A DNA stretch of 64,000 nt from Cololabis saira (GCF_033807715.1 NC_084601.1:13677690-13741689); one strand, 5' to 3'; positions 30,963-44,214 are shown, counted from the stretch's first letter. Notes: generated from the letters alone by a model not told the origin. Program-made: numbers and translations.

Positions 30963-32650
30963 TAACAATAACAATAATAATAATAATAATACGTATTAAA
31001 TAAGTATTATTATTATCATTATTATTATTATTATTATTATTATCGGACAGAACACAATTTGAGCTCATTGTACTGCAGTGGGGTGTTTTTGTTTTCCCTG
31101 ACATTTCAGCAAAACCTTGATGAAGCACATTAACCCTTCTCTTGAATGAGGATCAGACTAATGAATGAATGTAAATGTTACAAGAAAAAAACAGTTAAAT
31201 TATCCTTAAAATATTAATAAAAGGTATACTTTTTTACTACATATCTATTAACTAAACTCTACTTATTTGACACACCGACTCAATCTACAAGTTTGAAAGT
31301 GTTCACTGAAAGCAGTGTGTTTTTGACAGTGTAAATTTAAGTGCAGGCTCATTATCATCCTCATCCTGAATCTTCCTGTCTCATTGCACACGACCACTCA
31401 GACTCTTATGCAGTCCCTAAGGTGTAAATGAAGAGATTATGAATGTTATCTGCAGAATTTAAACGTCTCCTCTGGGAACTTGGCAAATAAATGGATGTTA
31501 AACGTATGAATAAGACATCTGGCTTCACAAACATCCCTCGACTACATTTTAAGTAACTATTCAGTCACTTTTCCTGCTTTGATCAGCTACAATAGAACAA
31601 TCAATATTTCCCAAAACCTCTTATTAGTTCACTGCAGTGCAGTGTGGTCTGAATACGCCTTTTCCGTTGTTGCCCCCAGGCTCTGGAACAAGCTCCCCGT
31701 CAAGATTCAGCTTATTTCTGACATTTTTAAATCTAGGCTAAAAACCACCTATTAAAGATGGCTTTTAACACCCTATAATGAAACTTTTATCTTCTTAGAT
31801 TTTGTTGTATGTTATTCTTTTTATTGATTTATTTTATTTGATTGTTTTTATTTGTCTTCCTTTTTATCAATTACTTGCTGTAAAGCACTTTGGCACACTG
31901 AAAGGCTGTTGTAAAGTGTTATATAAATAAAGTGCATTACAGTACATTGCATTTCTGCAGAGTTTCATCAATGACTTCATGAATAACTTTGACCCTTTAC
32001 TCTGGAATTAACTAATAGATATCCTCACTTTTATGATACGATAAGAACAGCAAGCGATAATGTTCTCCTGAAAGTCCTCATTTAAACTGCCAGGCAGGAA
32101 GAATTTGTATTTTCTTGTTTTTATTTTTGAAGCTCAAGTTGAAGTTAAATCTCCAGCTGAATGGATCTCCTCTGTCGACAGACAAATAAATTAAATTCTG
32201 TATAAAAGTTTATTATAAAAGATAGCTGATTTAGCATGAGGTAGACCAGAGGCAGGAGTAGCAGCAAACCCTTATGCTTATCTGAACGGTGACCTTAAGC
32301 GTCATGAAAAGCATCTATGAATAAAATGTCATTAGCAAACTAGAATCCTTTAAATATAAACCAAAAACACTGCACAAAGCAGGACAGACAAAAACAAACA
32401 AAACTACCAGAAGTCTAAAGGAAAAATTATGCCCTGACAAAATGTAACTGAAGAACAGACTGTTAAAAGTTTAGCATGAGAGAAACTGAGACTAAACTAG
32501 ACAAGCACAGAAGATGAATCAAACAAAACATGAAAAGAGACCATAAAGGAAAACAAAGCATTACACACATCCTTCTGCTAAATTGTAAGTAGTGGGACCA
32601 TTCTGTAACTTTTAATAAACTTTGCAATAATGATAACATTTATAATAAAA

Positions 32651-32685
<35 letters not shown>

Positions 32686-33369
32686 CGGACAGAACACAAT
32701 TTGAGCTCATTGTACTGCAGTGGGGTGTTTTTGTTTTCCCTGACATCCCCCCAGAACCTCTGAGGGCTTTATGATCAAAAAGATTCTGAAACAAATTTGC
32801 CTGTATAAATAAAAGGGTTTTTATTTGTGGTTTCTCCGAGTTTCAGCAAAACCTTGATGAAGCACTTTAACCCTTCTCTGGAATGAGGATCAGACTAATG
32901 AATGAATGTAAATGTTACAAGAAAAAAACAGTTAAATTATCCTTAAAATATTAATAAAAGGTATACTTTCTGACTACATATCTATTAACTAAACTCTAAT
33001 TATTTGACACACCGACTCAATCTACAAGTTTGAAAGTGTTCACTGAAAGCAGTGTGTTTTTGACAGTGTAAATTTAAGTGCAGGCTCATTATCATCCTCA
33101 TCCTGAATCTCCCTGTCTCATTGCACACGACCACTCAGACTCTTATGCAGTCCCTAAGGTGTAAATGAAGAGATTATGAATGTTATCTACAGAATTTAAA
33201 CGTCTCCTCTGGGAACTTGGCAAATAAATGGATGTTAAACGTATGAATAAGACATCTGGCTTCACAAACATCCCTCGACTACATTTTAAGTAACTATTCA
33301 GTCACTTTTCCTGCTTTGATCAGCTACAATAGAACAATCAATATTTCCCAAAACCTCTTATTAGTTCAC

Positions 33370-33522
33370 TGCAGTGCAGTGTGGTCTGAATACGCCTTTT
33401 CCGTTGTTGCCCCCAGGCTCTGGAACAAGCTCCCCGTCAAGATTCAGCTTATTTCTGACCTCTGCATTTTTAAATCTAGGCTAAAAACCCACCTATTAAA
33501 GTTGGCTTTTAACACCCTATAA
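33370..33522 (+). pseudogene. L2 LINE C-terminal fragment (representative of the array units)
   Basis: The frame has EYAFSVVAPRLWNKLP and ends at a stop after KLAFNTL, the usual last residues of L2 proteins. Equivalent fragments are near 17850, 31640, 35130 and 50640, several with small deletions such as the loss of 'cctctgca'. Confidence 0.8.
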
Positions 33523-36139
33523 TGAAACTTTTATCTTCTTAGATTTTGTTGTATGTTATTCTTTTTATTGATTTATTTTATTTGATTGTTTTTATTTGTC
33601 TTCCTTTTTATCAATTACTTGCTGTAAAGCACTTTGGCACACCGAAAGGCTGTTGTAAAGTGTTATATAAATAAAGTGCATTACAGTACATTGCATTTCT
33701 GCAGAGTTTCATCAATGACTTCATGAATAACTTTGACCCTTTACTCTGGAATTAACTAATAGATATCCTCACTTTTATGATACGATAAGAATAGCAAGCG
33801 ATAATGTTCTCCTGAAAGTCCTCATTTAAACTGCCAGGCAGGAAGAATTTGTATTTTCTTGTTTTTATTTTTGAAGCTCAAGTTGAAGTTAACTCTCCAG
33901 CTGAACGGATTTCCTATGTCGACAGACAAATAAATTAAATTCTGTATAAAAGTTTATTATAAAAGATAGCTGACTTAGCATGAGGTAGACCAGAGGCAGG
34001 AGTAGCAGCAAACCCTTATGCTTATCTGAACGGTGACCTTAAGCGTCATGAAAAGCATCTATGAATAAAATGTCATTAGCAAACTAGAATCCTTTAAATA
34101 TAAACCAAAAACACTGCACAAAGCAGGACAAACAAACAAAAATACCAGAAGTCTAAAGGAAAAATGATGCCCTGACAAAAATGTAACTGAAGAACAGACT
34201 GTTAAAAGTTTAGCATGAGAGAAACTGAGACTAAACTAGACAAGCACAGAAGATGAATCAAACAAAACATGAAAAGAGACCATAAAGGAAAACAAAGCAT
34301 TACACACATCCTTCTGCTAAATTGTAAGTAGTGGGACCATTCTGTAACTTTTAATAAACTTTGCAATAATGATAACATTTATAATAAAAGTTATTATTAT
34401 AATAATAATAATGATAATAATAATAATAATTATTATTATTATTATTATCGGACAGAACACAATTTGAGCTCATTGTACTGCAGTGGGGTGTTTTTGTTTT
34501 CCCTGACATCCCCCCAGAACCTCTGAGGGCTTTATGATCAAAAAGATTCTGAAACAAATTTGCCTGTATAAATAAAAGGGTTTTTATTTGTGGTTTCTCC
34601 GAGTTTCAGCAAAACCTTGATGAAGCACTTTAACCCTTCTCTGGAATGAGGATCAGACTAATGAATGAATGTAAATGTTACAAGAAAAAAACAGTTAAAT
34701 TATCCTTAAAATATGAATAAAAGGTATACTTTTTGACTACATATCTATTAACTAAACTCTACTTATTTGACACACTGATTCAATCTACAAGTTTGAAAGT
34801 GTTCACTGAAAGCAGTGTGTTTTTGACAGCGTAAATTTAAGTGCAGGCTCATTATCATCCTCATCCTGAATCTCCCTGTCTCATTGCACACGACCACTCA
34901 GACTCTTATGCAGTCCCTAAGGTGTAAATGAAGAGATTATGAATGTTATCTACAGAATTTAAACGTCTCCTCTGGGAACTTGGCAAATAAATGGATGTTA
35001 AACGTATGAATAAGACATCTGGCTTCACAAACATCCCTCGACTACATTTTAAGTAACTATTCAGTCACTTTTCCTGCTTTGATCAGCTACAATAGAACAA
35101 TCAATATTTCCCAAAACCTCTTATTAGTTCACTGCAGTGCAGCGTGGTCTGAATACGCCTTTTCCGTTGTTGCCCCCAGGCTCTGGAACAAGCTCCCCGT
35201 TAAGATTCAGCTTATTTCTGACATTTTTAAATCTAGGCTAAGAACCACCTATTATAGATGGCTTTTAACACCCTATAATGAAACTTTTATCTTCTTAGAT
35301 TTTGTTGTATGTTATTCTTTTTATTGATTTATTGTATTTGATTGTTTTTATTTGTCTTCCTTTTTATCAATTACTTGCTGTAAAGCACTTTGGCACACCG
35401 AAAGGCTGTTGTAAAGTGTTATATAAATAAAGTGCATTACAGTACATTGCATTTCTGCAGTTTCATCAATGATTTCATGAATAACTTTGACCCTTTACTC
35501 TGGAATTAACTAATAGATATCCTCACTTTTATGATACGATAAGAATAGCAAGCGATAATGTTCTCCTGAAAGTCCTCATTTAAACTGCCAGGCAGGAAGA
35601 ATTTGTATTTTCTTGTTTTTATTTTTGAAGCTCAAGTTGAAGTTAACTCTCCAGCTGAATGGATCTCCTCTGTCGACAGACAAATAAATTAAATTCTGTA
35701 TCAAAGTTTATTATAAAAGATAGCTGACTTAGCATGAGGTAGACCAGAGGCAGGAGTAGCAGCAAACCCTTATGCTTATCTGAACGGTGACCTTAAGCGT
35801 CATGAAAAGCACCTATAAATAAAATGTCATTAGCAAACTAGAATCCTTTAAATATAAACCAAAAACACTGCACAAAGCAGGACAGACAAAACTACCAGAA
35901 GTCTAAAGGAAAAATGATGCCCTGACAAAAATGTAACTGAAGAACAGACTGTTAAAAGTGTAGCATGAGAGAAACTGAGACTAAACTAGACAAGCACAGA
36001 AGATGAATCAAACAAAACATGAAAAGAGACCATAAAGGAAAACAAAGCATTACACACATCCTTCTGCTAAATTGTAAGTAGTGGGACCATTCTGTAACTT
36101 TTAATAAACTTTGCAATAATGATAACATTTATAATAAAA

Positions 36140-36258
<119 letters not shown>

Positions 36259-37767
36259 CGGACAGAACACAATTTGAGCTCATTGTACTGCAGTGGGGTG
36301 TTTTTGTTTTCCCTGACATCCCCCCAGAACCTCTGAGGGCTTTATGATCAAAAAGATTCTGAAACAAATTTGCCTGTATAAATAAAAGGGTTTTTATTTG
36401 TGGTTTCTCCGAGTTTCAGCAAAACCTTGATGAAGCACTTTAACCCTTCTCTGGAATGAGGATCAGACTAATGAATGAATGTAAATGTTACAAGAAAAAA
36501 ACAGTTAAATTATCCTTAAAATATTAATAAAAGGTAGACTTTTTGACTACATGTCTATTAACTTTAACTCTACTTATTTGACACACCGACTCAATCTACA
36601 AGTTTGAAAGTGTTCACTGGAAGCAGTGTGTTTTTGACAGTGTAAATTTAAGTGCAGGCTCATTATCATCCTCATCCTGAATCTCCCTGTCTCATTGCAC
36701 ACGACCACTCAGACTCTTATGCAGTCCCTAAGGTGTAAATGAAGAGATTATGAATGTTATCTGCAGAATTTAAACGTCTCCTCTGGGAACTTGGCAAATA
36801 AATGAGTGTTAAACATAAACATCCCTCGACTACATTTTAAGTAACTATTCTGTCACTTTTTCTGCTTTGATCAGCCACAATAGAAAAATCAATATTTCCC
36901 AAAACCTCTTGTTCACTGCAGTGCAGTGTGGTCTGAATACGCCTGAACGTCCACCTCTGAGGGGCGTCACAGCAAAAGAGAATCTCAAACAGCTTTACAA
37001 ATTATTTTTTTAGGTGCTTACAGAATTCTTTTAAAACCTTGATGAAGATTTTCAATCCTTCTCTTGAATAAAGTCCCAGTTAAGACTCAGTGATTTCCTC
37101 ACATTTATGGCAAAATAAAAGTATAACGACACAGAAAAAAAAACTATTCACCTTTGCTGAAAGTCAATATCAGCTGCCAGTAATGAAGAGTGTTTATTTT
37201 GGAAGATCTAGTTAAAGATTGGGATTCTTGAAGCAAACTTGGAATAAGGAGCATCCACACAGATAATCACATGAACACACACACTGTTTCTTCTTGATGT
37301 AATTTTGTAATAAAAAGACAAAAATCTCTTTAAAAGGATAGTCAATAAAATACTGTAATTTAAATAAAGAGAACTATGAAGGGTTTGGGAGAATATTAAA
37401 AGGACCATTTTTATGTTCTATTTGCAATTTATTTAGATTTATTTTTATATTTTATTTATATCTATCATTTATACTGAAGTTACCAAACATGGTTATATGC
37501 CTGGCAAATGCAATTCACCTTTGAATTAATTATAAGAAGATATTCTTTCTATCGATTGTTATTGATTTTCTAATCCTGGTTGACTTTTTTGAACAGTTTT
37601 AAACTATGTACAAGTAAAAACTTCAGTGAAACACATGGCTCAAGTTTAAATGTGTTATGTGAATAGTACGTCTTATGTTTCCTCATTCTTCAAAATAATG
37701 AAGTCACAGTTTTTTTTTTAACTGTTTTTTTCTTTATCATTTGGCGGCAGATCCAAGTGGATTTGAG

Positions 37768-37816
37768 CAATGATATCTCATGTTGAGAGGTCACACCCTT
37801 ACAAAAGGATATAAAA
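37768..37816 (+). promoter_or_regulatory. Core promoter of lectin L3
   Basis: CAATGATATC at 37768-37777 and TATAAAA at 37810-37816, the same 33-nt offset as in L1 and L4. Confidence 0.7.
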
Positions 37817-37910
37817 GTAAGCCTCGGAGGACTCTTGGAAACATTCTCCAGAGGAGATAACCTTCAGCCCTCGACACTTCTGAATGCTTAACACCTGTTA
37901 TAAACAAGGT

Positions 37911-38696
37911 ATGAAAATGTTGCTGTTCTTCTTGTTGTGCCTGGTTCTGGGTGCTGTGTCTCCATCGAAGGAGCAGGAGGTGAAGCTGCAGGAGGTGAAG
38001 CTGCAGGAGGTGAAGCTGCAGGAGGTGAAGGAGCAGGAGGTGAAGCTGCAGGAGGTGAAGGAGCAGGAGGTGAAGCTGCAGGAGGTGAAGGAGCAGGAGC
38101 TGAAGCTGCAGGAGGTGAAGCTGCAGGAGGTGAAGGAGCAGGAGGGGAAGGAGCAGGAGGTGAAGCTGCAGGAGGTGAAGCTGCAGGAGGTGAAGGAGCA
38201 GGAGGTGAAGGAGCAGGAGGTGAAGCTGCAGGAGGTGAAGCTGCAGGAGGTGAAGCTGCAGGAGGTGAAGCTGCAGGAGGTGAAGCTGCTGCGAGGCGGC
38301 TGTCCCATGTTCTGGTACAACTTCAACGACCGCTGCTACAAGTACGTCGCTGCACGGATGAACTGGGCCAATGCAGAGCTCCACTGTTTGTCACAAGGAG
38401 CCAACCTGGTGTCCATCCACAGTCAGAATGAAGAGAACTTTGTCAAATCGCTGATCAAAAACTTTGATCATTTTGAGGGGGAGACCTGGATCGGACTCAC
38501 TGACGCTCAGCAGGATGGATCATGGTTCTGGTCTGATGGATCCAAACTCAGCTTCAACAACTGGAACTCAGGAGAGCCAAACGGATGGTGGAAGGAAGCG
38601 TGTGTTCACACCAACCGGGGAACACCTAAAAACTGGAACGATGTACCCTGTTCAGTAGAATATGCTTTTGTTTGTAAAACACGTCCACTTTTCTAG
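37911..38696 (+). CDS. Secreted C-type lectin L3 with 21 pentapeptide repeats
   Basis: The 261-residue protein has signal peptide 1-19, identical to that of L2g. Residues 22-126 are 21 pentads (QEVKL/QEVKE with single QELKL and QEGKE variants). The CRD spans 131-255 with cysteines at 131, 142, 159, 231, 247 and 255. WIGL is at 193-196, EPN at 222-224 and WND at 242-244. EPN predicts mannose-type, calcium-dependent binding. The CRD and 3' flank follow L1, while the promoter, signal peptide and repeat follow L2g. An in-frame upstream ATG (37884) is less likely to be used. The frame is intronless and intact. Confidence 0.9.
   Translation: MKMLLFFLLCLVLGAVSPSKEQEVKLQEVKLQEVKLQEVKEQEVKLQEVKEQEVKLQEVKEQELKLQEVKLQEVKEQEGKEQEVKLQEVKLQEVKEQEVKEQEVKLQEVKLQEVKLQEVKLQEVKLLRGGCPMFWYNFNDRCYKYVAARMNWANAELHCLSQGANLVSIHSQNEENFVKSLIKNFDHFEGETWIGLTDAQQDGSWFWSDGSKLSFNNWNSGEPNGWWKEACVHTNRGTPKNWNDVPCSVEYAFVCKTRPLF
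37974..38288 (+). repeat. 15-bp coding minisatellite, 21 units
   Basis: 315 bp, exactly 21 units of CAGGAGGTGAAGCTG/GAG in frame. Two units have single changes (GAGCTG giving QELKL, GAGGGG giving QEGKE). Confidence 0.97.
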
Positions 38697-38699
38697 TGT

Positions 38700-39216
38700 G
38701 CAGAAGCTGTGTCCGAAATAACTCTGTAAGATGTGTTGATCAATTACATTTGATTCATTTTGGATAATGATCATTCAAAATAGTGAAATCATCACAAATA
38801 TTGAAAGGTTTATGAAAAGACAATCATCCAATGTACATTCTTCAGGATAAAGGAAATAGAGTTTGAATTTTCTCAGAATGTTACTCTTCATTCCAATAAA
38901 TAAGTCAAAGACAAGTTATTTGTGAAATGTATAAAGAAAAAAAGAAGGTCTGGATTATTTTCCATCTTTTTTTTTCAATAAATGATTGAAATGCTTAAAT
39001 TGAATGGTCTCTGGTCATTTCCTTCTACGAGTACAGAGGAGTGTACTTCATGCGCAGTTTATGCTGCCGCTCCGAGCCCACTACTCGACGCCGAAGAGGA
39101 AAAAAGAAAGTGTTCTTTCTTTCACGGGTAGCCTACGTGCGCGCATGTTGTTCACTTTTAATTATGGTTCTGCGTCACACCAACGCAGAGCCTACGCCGT
39201 AGGGTTCGGCGTAGGG
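38700..39216 (+). other. L3 3' flank with a MITE end
   Basis: Shares 3' UTR-like sequence and AATAAA signals (about 38894 and 38978) with L1 and L4. At 39165-39216 there is a piece with 'ttctgcgtcacaccaacgca' and CTACGCCGTAG, the palindromic end motif of the Harbinger MITE family also seen at 28854, 48410 and 58140. Confidence 0.6.
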
Positions 39217-39720
39217 TGGATTTTATCATATGGGGACAGATAATTTGTTCTGATTACAAATAATATAATATATTACAAATAATAGCAGTGACCAAAACAC
39301 CTGCAGAAATACTGCAGGAATGACATAGCAGCAGTTAAATGCAGCCTTCTGTAAGCTTTACATATCCACTGGACTTACATCAAAACACAACAATAAAAAA
39401 CAGTTTTCTGAACTTATCAATATGACTCTGTCCTTCACAGGATAAGTAAAATGGATCACTGCAAAAACTCAAAATCTTAACAAGAATATTTGTCTTATTT
39501 CTAGTTAAAATGTTTCATTTTAGTAAAAAAAATCTCATTACACTTAAAACAAGACTCATCACTGGAAAAAACAACAATTTTCACCTGTTTCAAGTAGATT
39601 TTCACTTGAAATAAGTAGAAAAATCTGCCAGTGGAACAATATTTTTTTGCTTGTAACGAGAAGATAAATCTTGTTTAATTTTTATTTTTTTTACATTTAT
39701 CGTATTTTTAATATTCTCTT
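39217..39720. mobile_element. Truncated copy of a non-autonomous hAT family
   Basis: Matches the left two thirds of the elements at 43231-43990 and 46283-47001 ('ggattttatcatatgggg' onward). Both terminal CAGTACTCGAG ends are missing. It ends in a poly-G tract. Confidence 0.75.
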
Positions 39721-39723
39721 TTT

Positions 39724-39751
39724 GGGGGGGGGGGGGGGGGGGGGGGGGGGG
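39724..39751. repeat. 28-bp poly-G tract
   Basis: 28 consecutive G, followed by the 3' end of the GGGCCCG-type repeat seen at 1131-2565. Strong G-quadruplex potential; the length may be unreliable in assembly. Confidence 0.9.
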
Positions 39752-39935
39752 CTGGAGGGAGGGGCGCTGGCCAGGAGTGCGAGGGCCCGATCAACAATAG
39801 TATAGAGAGAGTCGCCGAAGTTGCATTCTGGGACGCGGCGGCCATGCTGGACGAACGAGAATGTAAACAAACCACCGCAGTACCAGTGTAGTAGCAGAGT
39901 GGTAGCAGTGTTGTTGCACGGAGAGCAAAAAAAAA

Positions 39936-40240
39936 ATGTTAAAATCTCAGAAAAGAAGTGGTATTTACCGGGATACCTTAATCAAGGAAGCCAGGGACCG
40001 GTATTTTGAAAAAATTGTTTTAATTAACAGTTTGGATCCGTACGAAATCCCTGCTCCGACGAGGATTTACTGCCAACGTTCTGCACGACCGACGTCTTCG
40101 CCTACCTTGTTTGCGGTGTGAGCGGCTACACTTCAGAGCAGTTCCGTTGCTATAAGTCGTTGGGGTCTCATGTGCAGTTCACTAATGGATGGTGCAGGAG
40201 CTTGAGATCATAAAGCCAGTCAAAGGTAAGCTGCGCTTCA
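39936..40240 (+). pseudogene. N-terminal remnant of the second (YqaJ/SWIM-type) protein of ISL2EU
   Basis: The frame from 39936 reads MLKSQKRSGIYRDTLIKEAR, then DPYEIP. After a frame change it continues near 40090 as DVFAYLVCGVSGYTSEQF and CYKSLGSHVQFTNGW. This resembles the N-terminal region of transposon-borne SWIM/YqaJ proteins in fish as I remember them. A donor-like GTAAGC follows at 40227. A further exon-like frame (ELIERIALDRAIDDN) lies at about 40642-40780. The nuclease part is absent. Confidence 0.5.
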
Positions 40241-40496
40241 TTCTAGCAACTGTTAGTGCTTTGTTTGTAGCAGCATGCACACGTGTGCTCGTAACTAGGT
40301 GTTACAAAAGTGTAGTTAAGGTATATAAACTAATATTCAGACGTTATACTTTACTGTCATATATATAAATGTCATTTATAGGTCATGTATATACATAGTC
40401 CTGCTAGTGAGTGGCCACTACAATGTTTGGTTTCCTGCATAGAATGATACACAATGAAGTGCTGTCCTTCTCTGTCGTGACATTTTCAAGACTACC

Positions 40497-40505
<9 letters not shown>

Positions 40506-40551
<46 letters not shown>
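40506..40551. repeat. (AT)n microsatellite
   Basis: About 23 AT units within ISL2EU element 1. Confidence 0.95.
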
Positions 40552-40554
<3 letters not shown>

Positions 40555-41277
40555 AGTAAAGTGTTACTTTAGTATTACTGCTGCTTTCTACAGGTTTATG
40601 ACAAATGAACTAATGTATGTTCATTTATGTCTCCTCTTAGGAGAGCTGATTGAGAGGATTGCTCTGGACCGAGCCATCGATGACAACACTCCCAGGCCTG
40701 GCCTACGGACGCCAGCCAGCAGACACAAGCCCCAAGCCACACTGGACAATTTGTCATTCTTGCAATATGTTGTTTTCAATATTTTTAGATGTACAGTATG
40801 TTTACAACTGATACCTGTAGTCACACAGTTTATTCAAAGACAATAAGAAATACTGTATATTATATAAATATATATATAGTATTGATACCTATTTATTTAT
40901 AAGAAACATGGATATATACTATTATTATTGAAATAATTGCACTACCTCCATTGTTTACTTGTATCTATTCTTGCAATATGTTGTTGTTTTCAATATGTTA
41001 TTGTATAGATACCTATTTAATTTTGGTATTGAAAGCATTTATATGTAACATGTATATTTATTATTGCAATATAAGAAATTGCACTACCTCCATTTTTTAA
41101 ATTGTAACAATTTTTTAAGCATTCAAATTGCACTAGGTTCTGTGTTCTCAGGTTGCAATACTTTCAAATAAACACTTCTTGTTTTTGCACATCAAACTGT
41201 TATTTCTCCTTGTTTATAAGACATATGCATTTAAGTATGTTTATTGTGAAGATTGTGGGTATGGATGCGACAGACAC

Positions 41278-41574
41278 TTATGGCTGTATTTCAGACACAT
41301 TTATTTCAGTGTGGGTTTTAGCATCACTCATTTTTGCAACACAGGCTAGAACACCCATGACAACTTCGAGGTGTGGAAGTCCAGTGTAGTACTTCACTTT
41401 GTTGATGTCATCCTTCAGGAAATGTTCACCCATTTTCCTCTGACCGAGCTCCCGTTTCAGGGCCCTGTTCTCTTCCAGCAGCCGCTTGATTTCATCCTGC
41501 CGACGATGACAGAAGTCACATTCTGTCAGCGGTCTCTGGTCAGCTCCATCGTCTACTGGTGCTGGTGTCTCCAC
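41278..41574 (-). pseudogene. ISL2EU transposase fragment (coiled coil and helix-turn-helix region)
   Basis: The frame contains DEIKRLLEENRALKRELGQR (coiled coil) and 'KVKYYTGLPHLEVVMGVL', the 'fYTGLPsf' box that precedes the DDE domain in Harbinger/ISL2EU transposases. On the same strand about 600 bp upstream, 42190-42290 encodes 'FHTIP' and 'MRVCSLHFHSG', pieces of a THAP DNA-binding domain. The DDE domain is missing. Confidence 0.65.
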
Positions 41575-42922
41575 TGTGGATCAGATAAGATATAGTTTAT
41601 TCTGAAGGAAATCATTAGAGCTAAATGTGCCACATACAGCTGCAACAAAAACAAGATATGGTCTTGTATCTGCTGGCTCTGTAAGGCTTACCTGCTGGAA
41701 GAAGGTCATCCATAACTGTGTCATCCATCGCAGGTGTACTGTCAGTCCTCCGCCGTTTTCTCCTTCCCTTCTCTCATAGCGTGCAGTCGATGTGACATTT
41801 ATCTTAGTGTGGCCCAGGTTGAGAGATGGGGCTCAGTCTGGGTGGGAGCTGTACATTTCATTTGCTGGTTTTCCTGGTAACACAATCAAAATTATCATCC
41901 CAAAACATAAGTCTTGAAAAAATATAGAACCTTAATGTTATGTTATGTTATGATAGGAACACTTATTTGAATGGATGTGCATAACATAGATGTGGCACTC
42001 ATAGTCATGACAGGGCACCTGTAATGACTTTATGATTTCTTACATGTCATGATTATGAGTGTCACGTCTATGTAATGCATAGTGTTAGCCTTATGACTGC
42101 CTTTACGTGTGTTTGTGTGCGCGCTTCTATGTGTGTGTGTGTGGTGTTGCAGTTGAAGGAGAGACAATGTATAAAAAGATAATCATACAGCATCTTTAAC
42201 TTACCAGAATGAAAATGCAGGGAGCAGACTCTCATTGACATCGGGATAGTGTGGAAGGTTATATTTGGTCGTCTTACAGCCAAGCGAGCCGACGACTGTT
42301 TGTTATCTCAGACGTTTGGAGGTTCTGCCTCCGAGCAGGAACCGGTGAAAAGTTAAACCATTAGCGATTTTTCCCCCCACGTCTGTTATGTGTGGAGCTG
42401 CTGCTGCTACAACACAGCAACAGGCTACCAGGGTTTACAGAATAATGTAAAGTAACGATTTCACGTAAAACACGACGAAGAGGGAGCACGTCTGTGGTCT
42501 GTACGCGGTGCGTAGTGGTCTGAAGAGCTGCTAATGGTTCGTCCAGCATGGCGGCTGCCAGGTGATGACGTAGATTGCGACTCTCTCTATCCACCTTATT
42601 CCTGGAGCCTCTACTGTAGAATTCTCTGTGGGAGTAACTTCCGGTTAGCCGCCGGAAGTTCCGTAACGCCATTGACTAACCATGGCAGCTGAGCATGAAC
42701 AGCGGTTTATTTTAAAGCAATTTGCTTTCAATCTAGCAGAGAAGTTACGGTTTTGTTTTCTGACATTTAATGTTTAACATGTTTATCAACCGTAGCATTT
42801 ACTAAAATGTCCTTGCGGAGCTCGGGTACGTCGTTTTGTGGAGGAAAACCTGCATCATACTTTGTGGCTCGGATCCGACAGACTGCCGGAGGAGACACGG
42901 GAATCCTCAGAGGATTGACAGG

Positions 42923-43023
42923 AATGTCATGAGAATATCAGGTATGATTTCAGGTTAATGTCATGAGAATATCAGGTATGATTTCAGGTTAATGTCATGA
43001 GAATATCAGGTATGATTTCAGGT
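42923..43023. repeat. 34-bp minisatellite, 3 units
   Basis: 'aatgtcatgagaatatcagg' plus 'tatgatttcaggtt' repeats at 42923, 42957 and 42991. Confidence 0.93.
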
Positions 43024-43230
43024 GTATGGAGGACACAGCATTGTAGTATTTGTCCGGTAATGACAACCTTTAGTATTATTTATTATTATTTTCTGTGCAG
43101 TTAAAATACAAAGTGTGTTTATGGCACGGACTGCAGGGCAGCATTAGAATAAAAATACAATAGTTTCACTACAGACATGTTGATAAGAAAAAAGTTTTTT
43201 GTTAATTAAGTTTTAAATCTTAGCTGTGAT

Positions 43231-43990
43231 CAGTACTCGAGTTGTAAAAAAGAAATCAGGGGGGATGGTGGATTTTATCATATGGGGACAGATAATTTTT
43301 GCTGATTACAAATAATATAATATATTACAAATAATAGCAGTGACCAAAACAGCTGCAGAAATACTGCAGGAATGACATAGCAGCAGTTAAATGCAGCCTT
43401 CTGTAAGCTTTAAATATCCACTGGGCTTACATCAAATACATCAAAACACAACAATAAAAAACACTTTTCTGAACTTATCAATATGACTCTGTCCTTCACA
43501 GGATAAGTAACATGGATCACTGCAAAAACTCACAATCTTAACAAGAATATTTGTCTTATTGCTAGTTAAAATGTCTCATTTTAGTAAAAAAATCTCATTA
43601 CACTTAAAACAAGACTCATCACTGGAAAAAACAACAATTTTCACCTGTTTCAAGTAGATTTTCACTTAAAATAAGTAAAAAAATCTGCCAGTGCAACAAG
43701 ACTTTTTTTGCTTGTAATAAGAAGATAAATCTTGTCCCACTGGCAGATTTTCTTACTTATTTCAAGTGAAAATTTACCTGAAACAGGTGAAAATTGTCAC
43801 ATTTTTCTGGTGATGACTCTAACCAGAATGTTAAATGTAAATGTTGAAATAGCAGTAAAACCACTTTCATTGATGAACTGACATAAGGGATGTAAAGGGG
43901 GGGTGGCAGTTTTACAGGGGGATGATTTGGACCGTTTTTATTTCAGGGTGGGGATGCCATCCCCCTCATCCCCCCTCAACTCCAGTACTG
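43231..43990. mobile_element. Non-autonomous hAT element, full length
   Basis: The ends are CAGTACTCGAGTT and AACTCCAGTACTG. A perfect 8-bp TSD, GCTGTGAT, flanks it (43223-43230 and 43991-43998). The interior has an inverted repeat around 43660-43790 ('atctgccagtg' against 'cactggcagat'). Related copies lie at 39217, 46283 and 58413. Confidence 0.9.
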
Positions 43991-44214
43991 GCTGTGATAA
44001 TGTACTGGTATTTTCCTAAACTTCTGGAGGGCTTAGGTGATGTGGTTGCAGGTGGGTCTTCCCCCAGGTACATTTGATGAGGGGGCTGGGGGTGTTATAG
44101 TGGTAGGGAAAACCCTAATGTATCATATCTTATCTTAATAATTGTGTACTGTATTGCTCCCTCAGATGAGCCTGACCAGATGGATCAGAAGGAGGAGCTG
44201 TGATCAACACCAAA

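Larger units (their letters stand above)
39804..42588. mobile_element. ISL2EU-type transposon 1, internally deleted
   Basis: The TIRs share AGAGAGAGTCGC at the ends and GCCATGCTGGACGAAC about 40 bp in. The flank is an AT duplication (39802-39803 and 42589-42590), the known ISL2EU target. Two gene remnants lie inside: a + strand YqaJ/SWIM-type protein start, and a - strand THAP-plus-coiled-coil transposase start. This matches the two-gene layout known for ISL2EU elements. Both are missing their catalytic parts. Confidence 0.75.
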
